Shown: positions 15,904 through 24,862 of the stretch, piece by piece
How the letters are laid out: each line of letters starts with the position of its first letter
Numbering within the stretch: position 1 is the first letter of the stretch
DNA from: Promethearchaeota archaeon
GTDB taxonomy: Archaea > Asgardarchaeota > Lokiarchaeia > Sigyniarchaeales > SOKP01
Direction: 5' to 3'
DNA: 45,219 bases
Assembly (NCBI GenBank): GCA_019057795.1
Contig: JAHLWS010000015.1
Location: forward strand, 1 to 45,219
Program-made: the position numbers and the translations under genes
Notes under the pieces: generated by a model
Told to the model about the DNA's origin: nothing
What the model saw: the letters and a program-made list of their open reading frames with translations, nothing else
Databases searched by the model: none

Positions 15904-17484
15904 ATGGTAGATAAGATAATTCCTTTTCTAATCGATGTTGGCTCCGTGATCCCTGCCCGCTCAAAAGCTACATTACTAGATGAAATGGCGATGGCATTAA
16001 ACGAATGTATAAACATTTATGGAAAGACCATTAAAAAATTAGGCAAGATAAACAGAATTACTGCTTGTTTTTGGCCCGTTCGTTTAGTTCCTTTAAACGA
16101 TACTCGTGCTTGCGTTTGTAGTTATCTGTTAAATAAACAAGAGAAATTAAATGTAGGAAAATTTTCAGAAACGCCACCCAGCCCAGATAATATAATTCAA
16201 GGTGCAGATTCAACATCATTCTTAAATTCTTTGCAGTCGTATAATAGTAACTATTTAAAGAAATCTAAAAATTATAAAAGAGGTACGGCAATTCAAGAAG
16301 CCCTTTTTAGCGCTAGTGAAGTTGAGTATTTTAAAAACTTCTTCTTAAATCAATACAATGTTAGTTCATTTAGTGAGCCATATTTCCTCTTAGAAGGAGG
16401 ACCTATTCCTAAAAGCATAAACCAAGCAAAGATAATTCCAGAAGTTTTTGATTTCATATCTCAAAAAGATGTTAAACTACTAGATAATTATGGTCAGACT
16501 ATTATCAAACTATGTGATAAGTGGATTCAGCGCGGTGCCCAAGACACTGACAAATTAAGAAGTCGAAAAGTCGATACGAGCGAAGAAGAAAAGCAATTGG
16601 CAATAGTTACTAGAGAATTAGAAGCTGAGAAAACCCGAAAAATAGAAGCTACGCCTCAAGAATTAGTAAAAAGTGGAAAGTATAAAATTAACGATAAAAC
16701 TGGCGATCTTTACAACAATCTTAGCGCAATAAAAAATAGCGTCGATAGACTAAAAAATTCAATCAATAAAAACGACTTATTTGAAGTTGAAGGTGCTCTA
16801 AAAGATTTACGCATAAAATATCAGGATCTAGGGAATACAATTAGCAGATATGAATCCGAAATCGCTCAAATAAGGAAGAATATACAACGAGAGATAAATG
16901 ATTTAGAAAAAACCAGGCAACAAAAAATTCGAGAGCTTGAAAGGAAAAAATCTGAGATTGAAAATAAAATTCAAACGAAACATAGTGAAATTAGCAGCGA
17001 CCTTTCTTCAGCCGAGAGCATAGTTGCAAGAATCAAACAAGAAAAGCAATCTTGTCTTGATAACATCGAAAGAATTAAAGATGTTGAAATGACTAATGTT
17101 CAAAACTTCTTTAAAACTTATTCTATTGAAATTATGACTAAAGATGTGATCGTAGGCATACCTATGTTTATTTTCTACTTTGTTGATCCAAATACGCGCA
17201 GAACTACAGAAAGAGCTCCCGTTTTTCCTATTTTGATAAAAAAAGGGAAAATCCAACGGACAAAAGTAACAGATTCCTTTAGAAATAAATTAAGGGATTT
17301 AATGAATAAAGACAACGCGATGATAAATTTAGTCGATAAAGGAGGAGAAACAGGCAATTTGATGGATATGAAAAATCTGGATAATAAGCTCGAAGAATCA
17401 ATCAACGATTTACGTATTAGGAAAATACTAGGTAAAAAAGAAGCTGATAGAGATAAAAACGTAATTAGCGATTTAATTTGGTAA
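15904..17484 (+). CDS. Coiled-coil protein of unknown function
   Basis: This 526-residue protein belongs to no family I recognise. The first ~200 residues look globular (with FWPVRLVPLNDTRACVCSYLL). A long charged coiled coil spans about 270-395 (heptad-rich ENDLEKTRQQKIRELERKK-like pattern). After it comes a second globular part (~400-526) with IVGIPMFIFYFVDPNTRRTTERAPVFPI. There is no signal peptide or membrane helix. A GTGAT ribosome-binding site precedes the ATG. The layout (sensor-like ends around a coiled coil) suggests a cytoskeletal, chaperone or scaffold role, but nothing in the neighbourhood confirms it. Confidence 0.7.
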   Translation: MVDKIIPFLIDVGSVIPARSKATLLDEMAMALNECINIYGKTIKKLGKINRITACFWPVRLVPLNDTRACVCSYLLNKQEKLNVGKFSETPPSPDNIIQGADSTSFLNSLQSYNSNYLKKSKNYKRGTAIQEALFSASEVEYFKNFFLNQYNVSSFSEPYFLLEGGPIPKSINQAKIIPEVFDFISQKDVKLLDNYGQTIIKLCDKWIQRGAQDTDKLRSRKVDTSEEEKQLAIVTRELEAEKTRKIEATPQELVKSGKYKINDKTGDLYNNLSAIKNSVDRLKNSINKNDLFEVEGALKDLRIKYQDLGNTISRYESEIAQIRKNIQREINDLEKTRQQKIRELERKKSEIENKIQTKHSEISSDLSSAESIVARIKQEKQSCLDNIERIKDVEMTNVQNFFKTYSIEIMTKDVIVGIPMFIFYFVDPNTRRTTERAPVFPILIKKGKIQRTKVTDSFRNKLRDLMNKDNAMINLVDKGGETGNLMDMKNLDNKLEESINDLRIRKILGKKEADRDKNVISDLIW

Positions 17485-17500
17485 TTTTACCAATTTTTTT
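17478..17500 (+). terminator. Hairpin plus T-tract terminator overlapping the stop of the coiled-coil gene
   Basis: TTGGTAA (17478-17484) pairs with TTACCAA (17487-17493) and is followed immediately by seven T residues (17494-17500). The left arm includes the stop codon of the coiled-coil gene. The shape is that of a rho-independent-like terminator. Confidence 0.55.
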
Positions 17501-17527
17501 TAAAATAATTTTTACATATTTTTTTCA

Positions 17528-17701
17528 TTATCCCTTGTAATTCATTTTTTGTCCACAACATTCTGGAATAGGTCGATAACTACACTCTTCTGATTCACAA
17601 CAACATAGTAAATAGTCGTCCTTCATAATCATTGACTGATCGCAACATAAAGGCACATCTTTTTCATTTCCGCAAATCTCGCATCTTAATTTTGATATTA
17701 T
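17528..17701 (-). CDS. Small cysteine-rich metal-binding protein, no canonical start codon
   Basis: A reverse-strand frame of ~57 codons reads ...KLRCEICGNEKDVPLCCDQSM..., then CCCESEECSYRPIPECCGQKM. Two repeats of C-x2-C...P-x-CC-x(2)-M are typical of small archaeal zinc-ribbon-like proteins, so the frame is almost certainly coding. There is no ATG, GTG or TTG before the first cysteine pair. An in-frame TAA lies at 17702-17704 and a strong GAGGTGAT ribosome-binding site sits 6-9 nt before two ATA codons (17696-17701). Initiation at ATA, or a base error, are the options. The function is unknown. Confidence 0.6.
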   Translation of the reverse strand: MISKLRCEICGNEKDVPLCCDQSMIMKDDYLLCCCESEECSYRPIPECCGQKMNYKG

Positions 17702-17928
17702 TTAAATCACCTCTTCTATGAGTTTCCAACTTAGTTATATTATTTTAAATAGAAAAAAGCTTGTTTTATTTAATATAAATTTATTTCATATCCCCATTTT
17801 AAATAAAAAGCAATTTTTCTTGAATGATTGTGAATTATTAAAATTGCCGTAATCTTTGAATTTTATTTAAAAATATTCAAAAATTATGTTTCTTATCTAT
17901 TCTCATTAGAAATAAATGGAGATGAATA

Positions 17929-19173
17929 GTGGTAAATCAATTAAATTTAGATAATTCAAATAGATTATATGAAGAGGCATTGAAATTAATCCCTGGCGCT
18001 ATTTTAGGAATTCGACGTCCTTATAACTTTGTAGAGGGAGAATATCCTATTTTTTTTGAAACTGCCAAGGGAGGTAAAGTTATTGATGTTGATGGAAATG
18101 AATATCTTGATATGTTATGTGCTTATGGACCTATTATTATAGGGCATAGGGAAGAGGAAATCGATAATGCCGTAATAGATCAAATTAAAAATAAGGGATT
18201 TTGCATGTCTTTAACCCAGCAAATACAAAACAGATTGGCAAAAAAATTAAAAGATTTAATACCCTGTTGTGAAAAAATGGTATTTGTAAAAACAGGTTCT
18301 GATGCTACTACTATTGGTGTTCGCGTTGCTCGGGGTTATACAAAACGATTAAAAATATTACGGTGTGGATACCATGGTTGGCATTCTTGGTGCGTCGAAG
18401 GTAAAGGTGGAATTCCTGAAAAACTCTACGAAGATGTGTATGAATTCGAGTATAACAACCTTGACCATGTTAGTAAGTTGATGCAAAAATATGGTAACGA
18501 TGTTGCTGCAATTATTATGACCCCTATTAACCACCCAGGAGCTCATGAATTAGAAATGCCAGAATCAGGATTTTTAGAGGGTGTTCGTGAACTAGCAGAT
18601 AAATATGATGCACTGTTGATATTTGATGAAATACGTACAGGCTTCAGAGTTAATCTTGGTGGCGCTCAAAAAGAATTAGGTGTGATACCTGATCTTGCCG
18701 CATTCGGAAAGGCAATGGCAAATGGTTACCCTATCAGTTTCCTTGCAGGTAAAGAACAAGTAATGGATACATTAATCGAAGAAGTATTTCTAAGTTCAAC
18801 CTTCTTTCCAAATAGTTTTCCACAAGTAGCAGCACTTAAAACTATAGAAATTATGGAGCGGGAAAATGTTTTAGATGTCATTCGTAAGAAAGGTGAAAAG
18901 TTTGCTAAAAATGTTACCGAGATCATAGAAGAAAGTGGCGTTCCGTGTACCTTTTCGGGAAGCCCATGGATGCCTTACATAACATTTGACTCCGATCCAA
19001 ATCACTTATACCGAAAATTGAGAGAAGAGTTTTATAGACAATTAATTCGACGGAAAGTGTTCTTACAACCATATCATCACGGATATATTTGTTATAGGCA
19101 TACAAATGAAGATTTGGAGAACGCAGCAAATATGATCGCCGAATCTTTAAAAGAATGTAAAAAGCTAATGTAA
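17929..19173 (+). CDS. Class III aminotransferase, candidate 3-aminobutyryl-CoA transaminase (Kat)
   Basis: A 414-residue fold-type I PLP enzyme close to glutamate-1-semialdehyde aminomutases. It has VKTGSDATTIGVRVAR for phosphate binding, YHGWHSW, LIFDEIRTGFR with the PLP Asp, and AFGKAMANGYPIS with the Schiff-base Lys. It starts at GTG 17929 with GGAGATGA upstream. It sits at the head of the lysine fermentation cluster. A class III transaminase acting on 3-aminobutyryl-CoA has been described from a lysine-degrading bacterial cluster (Cloacimonas), so I infer the reaction 3-aminobutyryl-CoA + 2-oxoglutarate to acetoacetyl-CoA + glutamate. A glutamate-1-semialdehyde aminomutase is less likely, since no heme genes are near. 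Confidence 0.65.
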   Translation: MVNQLNLDNSNRLYEEALKLIPGAILGIRRPYNFVEGEYPIFFETAKGGKVIDVDGNEYLDMLCAYGPIIIGHREEEIDNAVIDQIKNKGFCMSLTQQIQNRLAKKLKDLIPCCEKMVFVKTGSDATTIGVRVARGYTKRLKILRCGYHGWHSWCVEGKGGIPEKLYEDVYEFEYNNLDHVSKLMQKYGNDVAAIIMTPINHPGAHELEMPESGFLEGVRELADKYDALLIFDEIRTGFRVNLGGAQKELGVIPDLAAFGKAMANGYPISFLAGKEQVMDTLIEEVFLSSTFFPNSFPQVAALKTIEIMERENVLDVIRKKGEKFAKNVTEIIEESGVPCTFSGSPWMPYITFDSDPNHLYRKLREEFYRQLIRRKVFLQPYHHGYICYRHTNEDLENAANMIAESLKECKKLM

Positions 19174-19189
19174 AATTTAATGAAAATGA

Positions 19190-19474
<285 letters not shown>

Positions 19475-19478
19475 AAAA

Positions 19479-19832
19479 GTGAAATTCAAATTAGATGAAA
19501 ATGTCCCTTGGATTTTAAAATATTTAATTGAGAGTATTGGACAACATGAAGTGGATTCTGTTTTTCATGAGAATATTGCAGGTATAGATGATAAGAGTTT
19601 AAATAAAAAATGTTTCGAAGAAAAACGAATACTGATTACATTAAACTCAGATTTTATAAACCCCAAAGATAGTTTTTATGGTTTAATAATAATGAGGTCC
19701 AACAAACAGGGTAAGAATGCTGTAAAAGAATTATTTGAAAGATTCTTGAAAAGTTATAGTTTAGAAGAAACTGTGGGGAAAATAATTATAATTGAAACTA
19801 ACCAAATTAGATTAAGATCTGATATAACATAA
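19479..19832 (+). CDS. DUF5615 PIN-like toxin
   Basis: A 117-residue PIN-like protein: KLDENVP at the N-terminus supplies the first acidic pair, GIDDKSL the next acid, and ILITLNSDF the strand that usually reads T-x-D-x-DF. Here one Asp is replaced by Asn (LNSDF), which may alter metal binding. It starts at GTG, 4 bp after the DUF433 stop. By family it is a putative RNase toxin held by the DUF433 partner. Confidence 0.82.
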   Translation: MKFKLDENVPWILKYLIESIGQHEVDSVFHENIAGIDDKSLNKKCFEEKRILITLNSDFINPKDSFYGLIIMRSNKQGKNAVKELFERFLKSYSLEETVGKIIIIETNQIRLRSDIT

Positions 19833-19862
19833 TAAAACTTAAAATATTTTAATTCTACAACC

Positions 19863-19871
19863 TTTTAAATA
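19863..19871 (+). promoter_or_regulatory. TATA-like box before kce
   Basis: TTTTAAATA lies about 42-50 nt before the ATG at 19914, compatible with an archaeal TATA box and a short leader containing AGGGATG. It suggests that kce and downstream genes have their own promoter despite the upstream toxin-antitoxin pair. Confidence 0.35.
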
Positions 19872-19913
19872 GGCTTATTACCAAATTTTTAATTTATTTA
19901 AGGGATGTTAATA

Positions 19914-20738
19914 ATGGAGAAATTGATAATAACTGCCGCCATATGCGGAGCTGAAGTAACAAAGAAACAAAATCCAAATTTACCTTATACTGTTAGAGAA
20001 ATAGGGATCGAAGCAGAAAAAGCATACTTAGCAGGTGCGAGTATTATACATCTACATGTAAGAGAAGATAATGGCACCCCCACTCAAGATATAAAACGGT
20101 TCCAAGCGTGTGTCGATGAAATAAAAAACAGATGTCCCGATGTTATCGTTCAACCCTCCACTGGAGGTGCTATAGGAATGAGTAATGAAGAGAGACTACA
20201 ACCTATCTTCATGGAACCTCCACCCGAAATGGCAACTCTTGATTGTGGTACAATGAATTTTGGTGGCGATGAAATTTTCGTTAATACAGAAAAGACCATC
20301 ATTAGTTTTGCTCAAGAAATGAACTCGCGTGGAATTAAACCAGAACTGGAATGTTTTGATAAGGGCATGATCGACATGGCATTACGACTTAATAACAAAG
20401 GATATATCAAAGATCCAATGCATTTTAACTTTGTTTTAGGCGTCATCGGAGGAATAGCAGCAACACCTCGAGATTTGGTATTTATGATAAACAGTATTCC
20501 GAAAAATTCTACGTTTACCGTGTGTGCTATTGGAAGACATGAATTTCCTATGGTTACTTTATCTATGGTTATGGGTGGCCATGCTAGAGTAGGTTTTGAA
20601 GATAACATTTATCTTTCTAAAGGTGTATTAGCTAAGTCTAATAGTGAATTAGTCGAAAAAATAGTTAGGATTTCAAAGGAAATAGGTAGAGACATCGCCT
20701 CTCCTTACCAAGCGAGAAAAATTTTAGGTTTAAATTAA
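19914..20738 (+). CDS. kce: 3-keto-5-aminohexanoate cleavage enzyme
   Basis: A 274-residue BKACE (DUF849) protein. KLIITAAICGAEVTKKQNP at the start and IIHLHVREDNGTPTQD are family hallmarks; the two zinc-binding His fall at residues 46 and 48 if translation starts at 19914, agreeing with characterised Kce numbering as I recall it, with the acidic ligand in VGFEDNIYL. An AGGGATG site precedes this ATG; the ATG at 19905 would overlap that site. The enzyme condenses 3-keto-5-aminohexanoate with acetyl-CoA and splits it to 3-aminobutyryl-CoA and acetoacetate. Neighbouring kdd, kamA and kamDE supply its substrate. Confidence 0.92.
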   Translation: MEKLIITAAICGAEVTKKQNPNLPYTVREIGIEAEKAYLAGASIIHLHVREDNGTPTQDIKRFQACVDEIKNRCPDVIVQPSTGGAIGMSNEERLQPIFMEPPPEMATLDCGTMNFGGDEIFVNTEKTIISFAQEMNSRGIKPELECFDKGMIDMALRLNNKGYIKDPMHFNFVLGVIGGIAATPRDLVFMINSIPKNSTFTVCAIGRHEFPMVTLSMVMGGHARVGFEDNIYLSKGVLAKSNSELVEKIVRISKEIGRDIASPYQARKILGLN

Positions 20739-20768
20739 TCAATACAAATAAAGAAAAAAGTAAAGATT

Positions 20769-21476
20769 ATGTATAAAGTATTTGCTGATATTTACGATCT
20801 AATTTATTCGTTTAAGGATTACAAAAAAGAAGTTAAAAAAATTAAGAAGTTGATTAAAAAATACAAAAGTACGGATGGTAGCGAACTTTTAGATGTAGCT
20901 TGCGGTACTGGAGAGCATCTAAAATATTTAGAAGATAGTTTTATTTGCACTGGTGTGGATATCAACGAAGGAATACTGAATGTCGCTAAAAATAAAGTCA
21001 AAGGAGCGACTTTCAAACAAGCTGACATGATAAATTTCGATCTAAACAAAAAATTTGATGTAATCATCTCTCTGTTTAGTTCGATTGGGTATGTACAAAC
21101 TTATGCTAATTTAGAAAAAACAATTGTAAACTTTGCGAACCATTTAAAACAAGGTGGAGTCGTAATAATAGAGTTATGGTTTACCAAATCTACTTACTGG
21201 GTAGGTTTGCCGAGTATGACAACTTATGATGGAGACGATATTAAGATTGCCAGATTAAATACAACAAAAATAGAGAACGATCTATCTGTAATGGAAATGC
21301 ATTATTTGATTGTAGAGAAAAATAAGGATGTTAAATATTTCGTAGATAAACATGAATTAGGACTCTTCGATACAGATAAAACATTAGAATTCATGAAAAA
21401 AGCCGGTCTGAAAGTAGAGTTTCTAAAAGATGGCTTAATGAAAGAAAGAGGATTATATGTTGGGGTTAAAACATAA
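20769..21476 (+). CDS. SAM-dependent methyltransferase, resembling aminosugar N,N-dimethyltransferases (DesVI/TylM1)
   Basis: A 235-residue class I methyltransferase: LLDVACGTGEHLKYL is motif I, VDINEGIL the ribose-binding acid, ADMINFDL motif III, and FDVIISLFSSIGYV motif IV. From memory, the whole layout including AxIYDLIY at the start, SSIGYV, the MEMHYLI strand and the GLYVGVK end follows the desosamine/mycaminose N,N-dimethyltransferases. It is on the same strand between kce and kdd (30 and 90 bp gaps), so it is likely co-transcribed. I infer methylation of an amine, possibly a lysine-derived one such as beta-lysine; an unrelated small-molecule target is equally possible. Confidence 0.75.
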   Translation: MYKVFADIYDLIYSFKDYKKEVKKIKKLIKKYKSTDGSELLDVACGTGEHLKYLEDSFICTGVDINEGILNVAKNKVKGATFKQADMINFDLNKKFDVIISLFSSIGYVQTYANLEKTIVNFANHLKQGGVVIIELWFTKSTYWVGLPSMTTYDGDDIKIARLNTTKIENDLSVMEMHYLIVEKNKDVKYFVDKHELGLFDTDKTLEFMKKAGLKVEFLKDGLMKERGLYVGVKT

Positions 21477-21566
21477 AATATTAGAAAAAATTATAATTAT
21501 ATTGAATCTTTACTAAGATCAGATACTATAATAAATAATTTCTAAGGATTAAATGGAGAACTTTAC

Positions 21567-22607
21567 ATGGCGAAAGGTAATAAATACGGAACTCATAGAG
21601 TCATTGAGCCTAAAGGGGCGCTTCCTCAACCTGCTTTTAAAATATCCAACGATACGACCATATTCGACAACGAAATATTAATAGATGTCGATTATTTGAA
21701 TATCGACTCCGCAAGCTTTACTCAACTTATGGAAGAAGCGGGAGGAGATATAGAAAAAATAAAAGCTAAAATAATGGAAATTGTTCAAGAGAGAGGAAAA
21801 ATGCAAAATCCTGTTACTGGTTCAGGTGGAATGCTGATTGGAAAGGTAGAAAAAATTGGACCAGATTTAACAGAAAAAATCGATTTACAAAGAGGAGACA
21901 AAATTGCTACGTTAGTTTCTCTTTCTTTGACACCACTTAAGATTGAAAAAATTTTAGATATCAAACCAGACATAGATCGAGTTGAAATTGAAGGTAAAGC
22001 CATACTTTTTGAAAGCGGAATTTATGCTAAAATCCCAAAAGATATGGACGATAAATTGGCCTTAGCTGCTCTTGATGTAGCAGGTGCTCCGGCTCAAACA
22101 AAAAAGATTGTTAAACCGGGAAACTCTGTTTTAATACTTGGAGCAACTGGAAAATCTGGATTAATGTGCTCTTATATAGCAAAAAGTATTGTTGGACCAA
22201 ACGGTAAAGTAATAGGGCAAGCTAGAAATGATAAAAGAGCTGAGTTCCTTAGGAAAACAGGTTTTTGTCATGAAGTGATTATTGCTGACATCCTTAAACC
22301 GCTGGATGTCTTAGAAAAAGTATTTGCTATTAACGATGGAAATGAAGTTGACATTTCCATTAATTGTCTAAGTATACCAAACACTGAAATGTCAAGTATT
22401 TTACCCGTTAAAGATGGGGGGATCGTGTATTTCTTTTCTATGGCTACTAGTTTTACCAAAGCCGCATTAGGTGCTGAAGGTGTCGGAAAAGATGTCACGA
22501 TGATAATTGGGAATGGTTATACCAAAGGACATGCTCAAATAGCTTTAGATGAGTTACGAGAGTCTGAAAAATTACGAATAATATTTGAAGAAAAATATAT
22601 AAAATAA
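21567..22607 (+). CDS. kdd: L-erythro-3,5-diaminohexanoate dehydrogenase
   Basis: A 346-residue protein of the Kdd family: the start GTHRVIEPKGALPQPA and NPVTGSGGMLIG with VEKIGPDL are typical. ILGATGKSGLMCSYIAK is the NAD(P) loop of a medium-chain-like Rossmann domain. The enzyme oxidatively deaminates 3,5-diaminohexanoate to 3-keto-5-aminohexanoate and feeds Kce. A GGAGAA site precedes the ATG. It lies 41 bp before kamA on the same strand, consistent with one operon. Confidence 0.92.
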   Translation: MAKGNKYGTHRVIEPKGALPQPAFKISNDTTIFDNEILIDVDYLNIDSASFTQLMEEAGGDIEKIKAKIMEIVQERGKMQNPVTGSGGMLIGKVEKIGPDLTEKIDLQRGDKIATLVSLSLTPLKIEKILDIKPDIDRVEIEGKAILFESGIYAKIPKDMDDKLALAALDVAGAPAQTKKIVKPGNSVLILGATGKSGLMCSYIAKSIVGPNGKVIGQARNDKRAEFLRKTGFCHEVIIADILKPLDVLEKVFAINDGNEVDISINCLSIPNTEMSSILPVKDGGIVYFFSMATSFTKAALGAEGVGKDVTMIIGNGYTKGHAQIALDELRESEKLRIIFEEKYIK

Positions 22608-22648
22608 TTTAGAATATGAAGATAATTAGATAAGTAAAGTGAATTGTT

Positions 22649-23887
22649 ATGAGAGTAAATAGAAGAAAAGAATTATTTAAAGAAGTAAGCGATGAAGATT
22701 GGAATAATTGGCGCTGGCAATTTAAGAATAGAATAAACACTTTAGAAGACCTTAAACAATATATTCCTCTAACTAAAGAAGAGGACGACCCAAAAATCTT
22801 AAAAGAATTGCGAATGGCAATTACACCTTATTATTTGTCATTAATCGACCCTCACGATCCTTACGATCCTATAAGAAAACAAGCTATCCCTACTATCCAC
22901 GAATTACACGTATCGTCGAGCGATCTTGTAGACCCTCTTCACGAAGATGTTGATTCACCAGTTCCAGGTCTAACCCATAGATATCCTGATCGCGTATTAT
23001 TTTTAGTTACTGAAAATTGTTCGATGTATTGTCGACATTGTACGCGCAAGCGATTTGCCGGCCATCACGATAAAGCACCTCCCCAAGATCAAATCGATAA
23101 ATGTATCGAATACATACAAGAAACTACGGCTATAAGAGATGTACTTTTATCTGGAGGCGATGCGTTATTAATATCTGATAAAATATTAGAAGATATCCTG
23201 GTCAGATTAAAGGAGATTCCTCATGTAGAAATAGTACGATTAGGTTCTCGAACACCCGTAGTTATGCCTCAAAGAATTACTCCTGAACTATGTGAAATGA
23301 TTAAGAAATATCATCCTATTTGGTTTAATACCCATTTCAATCATTCTAATGAAATAACAGAAGATTCTAAAAGAGCGTGTGAAATGTTAGCAGATGCGGG
23401 AATCCCGCTTGGAAATCAATCGGTATTATTGAAAGGCGTAAATGATTGTATTCATGTCATGAAAAAATTAGTCCAAGACCTTGTAAAAATTAGAGTAAGA
23501 CCTTACTATATTTATCAATGCGATCTCTCTGTTGGTCTTGAGCATTTTAGAACCCGCGTTGCTCAAGGTATTGAAATCATTGAAGGATTAAGGGGGCACA
23601 CATCTGGCCTATGTATTCCCACGTTCGTAGTAGATGCCCCAGGGGGCGGAGGGAAGATACCTGTTATGCCAGATTATACAATTTCTCAGGGAAATAGACG
23701 GGTTGTGTTAAGAAATTTTGAGGGTGTTATTACAACATACGAAGAACCAGATGATTATATTCCGGGCTGTCATTGCAAAGATGTTGAAGAGCAGATTGGA
23801 GTTTCAGCGTTATTAAGCGGCCAAAAAATAACAATTGAGCCAGATGATTTAGAAAGAAATAAGAGGAAAAGGAAATTAAGTAAATAA
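22649..23887 (+). CDS. kamA: L-lysine 2,3-aminomutase
   Basis: A 412-residue radical SAM/PLP enzyme. The cluster motif is CSMYCRHC (C-x3-C-x2-C, ~125-132) followed by TRKRFAG. LSGGDAL binds SAM, and PTFVVDAPGGGGKIP carries the PLP Lys. The N-terminal WNNWRWQFKNRI and DPHDPYDPIRKQAIP are KamA hallmarks; the length fits the long KamA form rather than the short EpmB. It converts L-lysine to L-beta-lysine, the first step of the pathway. The C-terminal CHC motif region (GCHCKDVEEQIG) is repeated as a fragment at 24853-25039. Confidence 0.95.
   Translation: MRVNRRKELFKEVSDEDWNNWRWQFKNRINTLEDLKQYIPLTKEEDDPKILKELRMAITPYYLSLIDPHDPYDPIRKQAIPTIHELHVSSSDLVDPLHEDVDSPVPGLTHRYPDRVLFLVTENCSMYCRHCTRKRFAGHHDKAPPQDQIDKCIEYIQETTAIRDVLLSGGDALLISDKILEDILVRLKEIPHVEIVRLGSRTPVVMPQRITPELCEMIKKYHPIWFNTHFNHSNEITEDSKRACEMLADAGIPLGNQSVLLKGVNDCIHVMKKLVQDLVKIRVRPYYIYQCDLSVGLEHFRTRVAQGIEIIEGLRGHTSGLCIPTFVVDAPGGGGKIPVMPDYTISQGNRRVVLRNFEGVITTYEEPDDYIPGCHCKDVEEQIGVSALLSGQKITIEPDDLERNKRKRKLSK
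23701..23887 (+). repeat. Left copy of a 187-bp direct repeat (kamA 3' end)
   Basis: The last 187 bp of kamA, beginning GGTTGTGTTAAG, align without gaps to 24853-25039, 1152 bp away. The encoded tails differ at 12 of 61 residues. The two copies bracket the HEPN/MNT module. Confidence 0.88.
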
Positions 23888-23902
23888 AATTTTATGGAAA
23901 GT

Positions 23903-24322
23903 CTAAACTAATTTTTTTTGGTTTTTCAACAAGGTAATTTTTTCTTGAATGCTTTGGAATTGATTGGATTCACATCTTCTAACCATATCCTTCCATATTA
24001 CCCTAAATTGATAAAAATATTCTGAAATTTCAAGTGGATCTCCAAATAATACGTGATATGTATCAGCAATTTCAATTTTTAAATAAAGTGGTAAAAGCTC
24101 AAAAACTTTAACATCATAATTATGAGGAATTTTCTCTAACAAGGACAACCAAATTTTAAAATTAGCTTTTTTATCTTTAGTTTTTGTAATTATGGCTACA
24201 TCTAAATCGGATCGACTTGGGATAAAATTACCAGAAATGAAACTACCATAGAGAACTGTCCAAAGATCCTTGCAAATTTCTAAATCTTTTTTAATCTTAA
24301 TTAGAGAATTCGATTTTCTCAT
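23903..24322 (-). CDS. MNT-type minimal nucleotidyltransferase antitoxin (MntA-like)
   Basis: A 139-residue protein with the nucleotidyltransferase motif LYGSFISGNF...SRSDLDVAII (G-S...D-x-D) at about 23-45. In HEPN/MNT systems the MNT protein transfers AMP to the HEPN toxin and silences it. Its start overlaps the end of the HEPN gene by 26 bp on the same strand, the usual order for this pair. It stops 15 bp from the convergent end of kamA, inside the cassette bracketed by the kamA repeats. Confidence 0.88.
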   Translation of the reverse strand: MRKSNSLIKIKKDLEICKDLWTVLYGSFISGNFIPSRSDLDVAIITKTKDKKANFKIWLSLLEKIPHNYDVKVFELLPLYLKIEIADTYHVLFGDPLEISEYFYQFRVIWKDMVRRCESNQFQSIQEKITLLKNQKKLV

Positions 24323-24710
24323 TTATTATCACTTCCACTTTTTTTGCAAAAGTCATTAATGTATTTACTACTTCGTTTTTATTTTGAAGCACTAAATCTT
24401 CTTCTATCTTATTGTATTTATGTGCAAGAACATTCCTCAAACCGTTCCATTGATGGAGATTCTTTATGAGATTTGGTGAAAATATAGAAAGTTCATCCAA
24501 CGCGTCCAAATTAGAATAATCGTCTTTAACGGTTATACCTAAATCTTTACATAACATCGCAACAACATCCATTGTAGCATCAATTGATATCTGAAGACGA
24601 TAGAAGAGAGCATCTAAAAAAAAATAATTTTCATCAATTTTTTCTGGTAAATTAGTAATCTTATCTATAATAAACTCTAATTTTCTTTTATATTGATCCT
24701 TGCGATTCAT
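24297..24710 (-). CDS. HEPN-domain RNase toxin (HepT-like, DUF86)
   Basis: The 137-residue, all-helical protein carries the HEPN active-site motif RNVLAHKYN (R-x4-H, ~106-114) with the HxY extension that HepT-type toxins use as the target of AMPylation. An N-terminal helix (MNRKDQYKRKLEFIIDKI) and a Asp-rich middle follow the DUF86 layout. It precedes the MNT partner with overlapping frames. By family it is an RNase toxin; its presence on the strand opposite to the lysine operon marks it as an insertion. Confidence 0.88.
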   Translation of the reverse strand: MNRKDQYKRKLEFIIDKITNLPEKIDENYFFLDALFYRLQISIDATMDVVAMLCKDLGITVKDDYSNLDALDELSIFSPNLIKNLHQWNGLRNVLAHKYNKIEEDLVLQNKNEVVNTLMTFAKKVEVIINEKIEFSN

Positions 24711-24840
24711 TACGTTAATTTTTGTGTTTCACTCTTTTAATATTTTCTATTTTCATCATAAGGGGTTATTTTTAATTCCTCTTCTTTCTTAAATTCCTCT
24801 AACTATTTATAAATTTAGGCCCTCTCAATTTTTATTGGGA

Positions 24841-24862
24841 TAACACAACACTGGTTGTGTTA
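24841..24862 (+). repeat. Perfect 9-bp inverted repeat at the duplication breakpoint
   Basis: TAACACAAC (24841-24849) and GTTGTGTTA (24854-24862) are perfect reverse complements separated by ACTG. The right arm starts the kamA-homologous fragment, so the hairpin lies exactly on the right-hand junction of the HEPN/MNT cassette. It may be a recombination site or a remnant of one. Confidence 0.65.
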
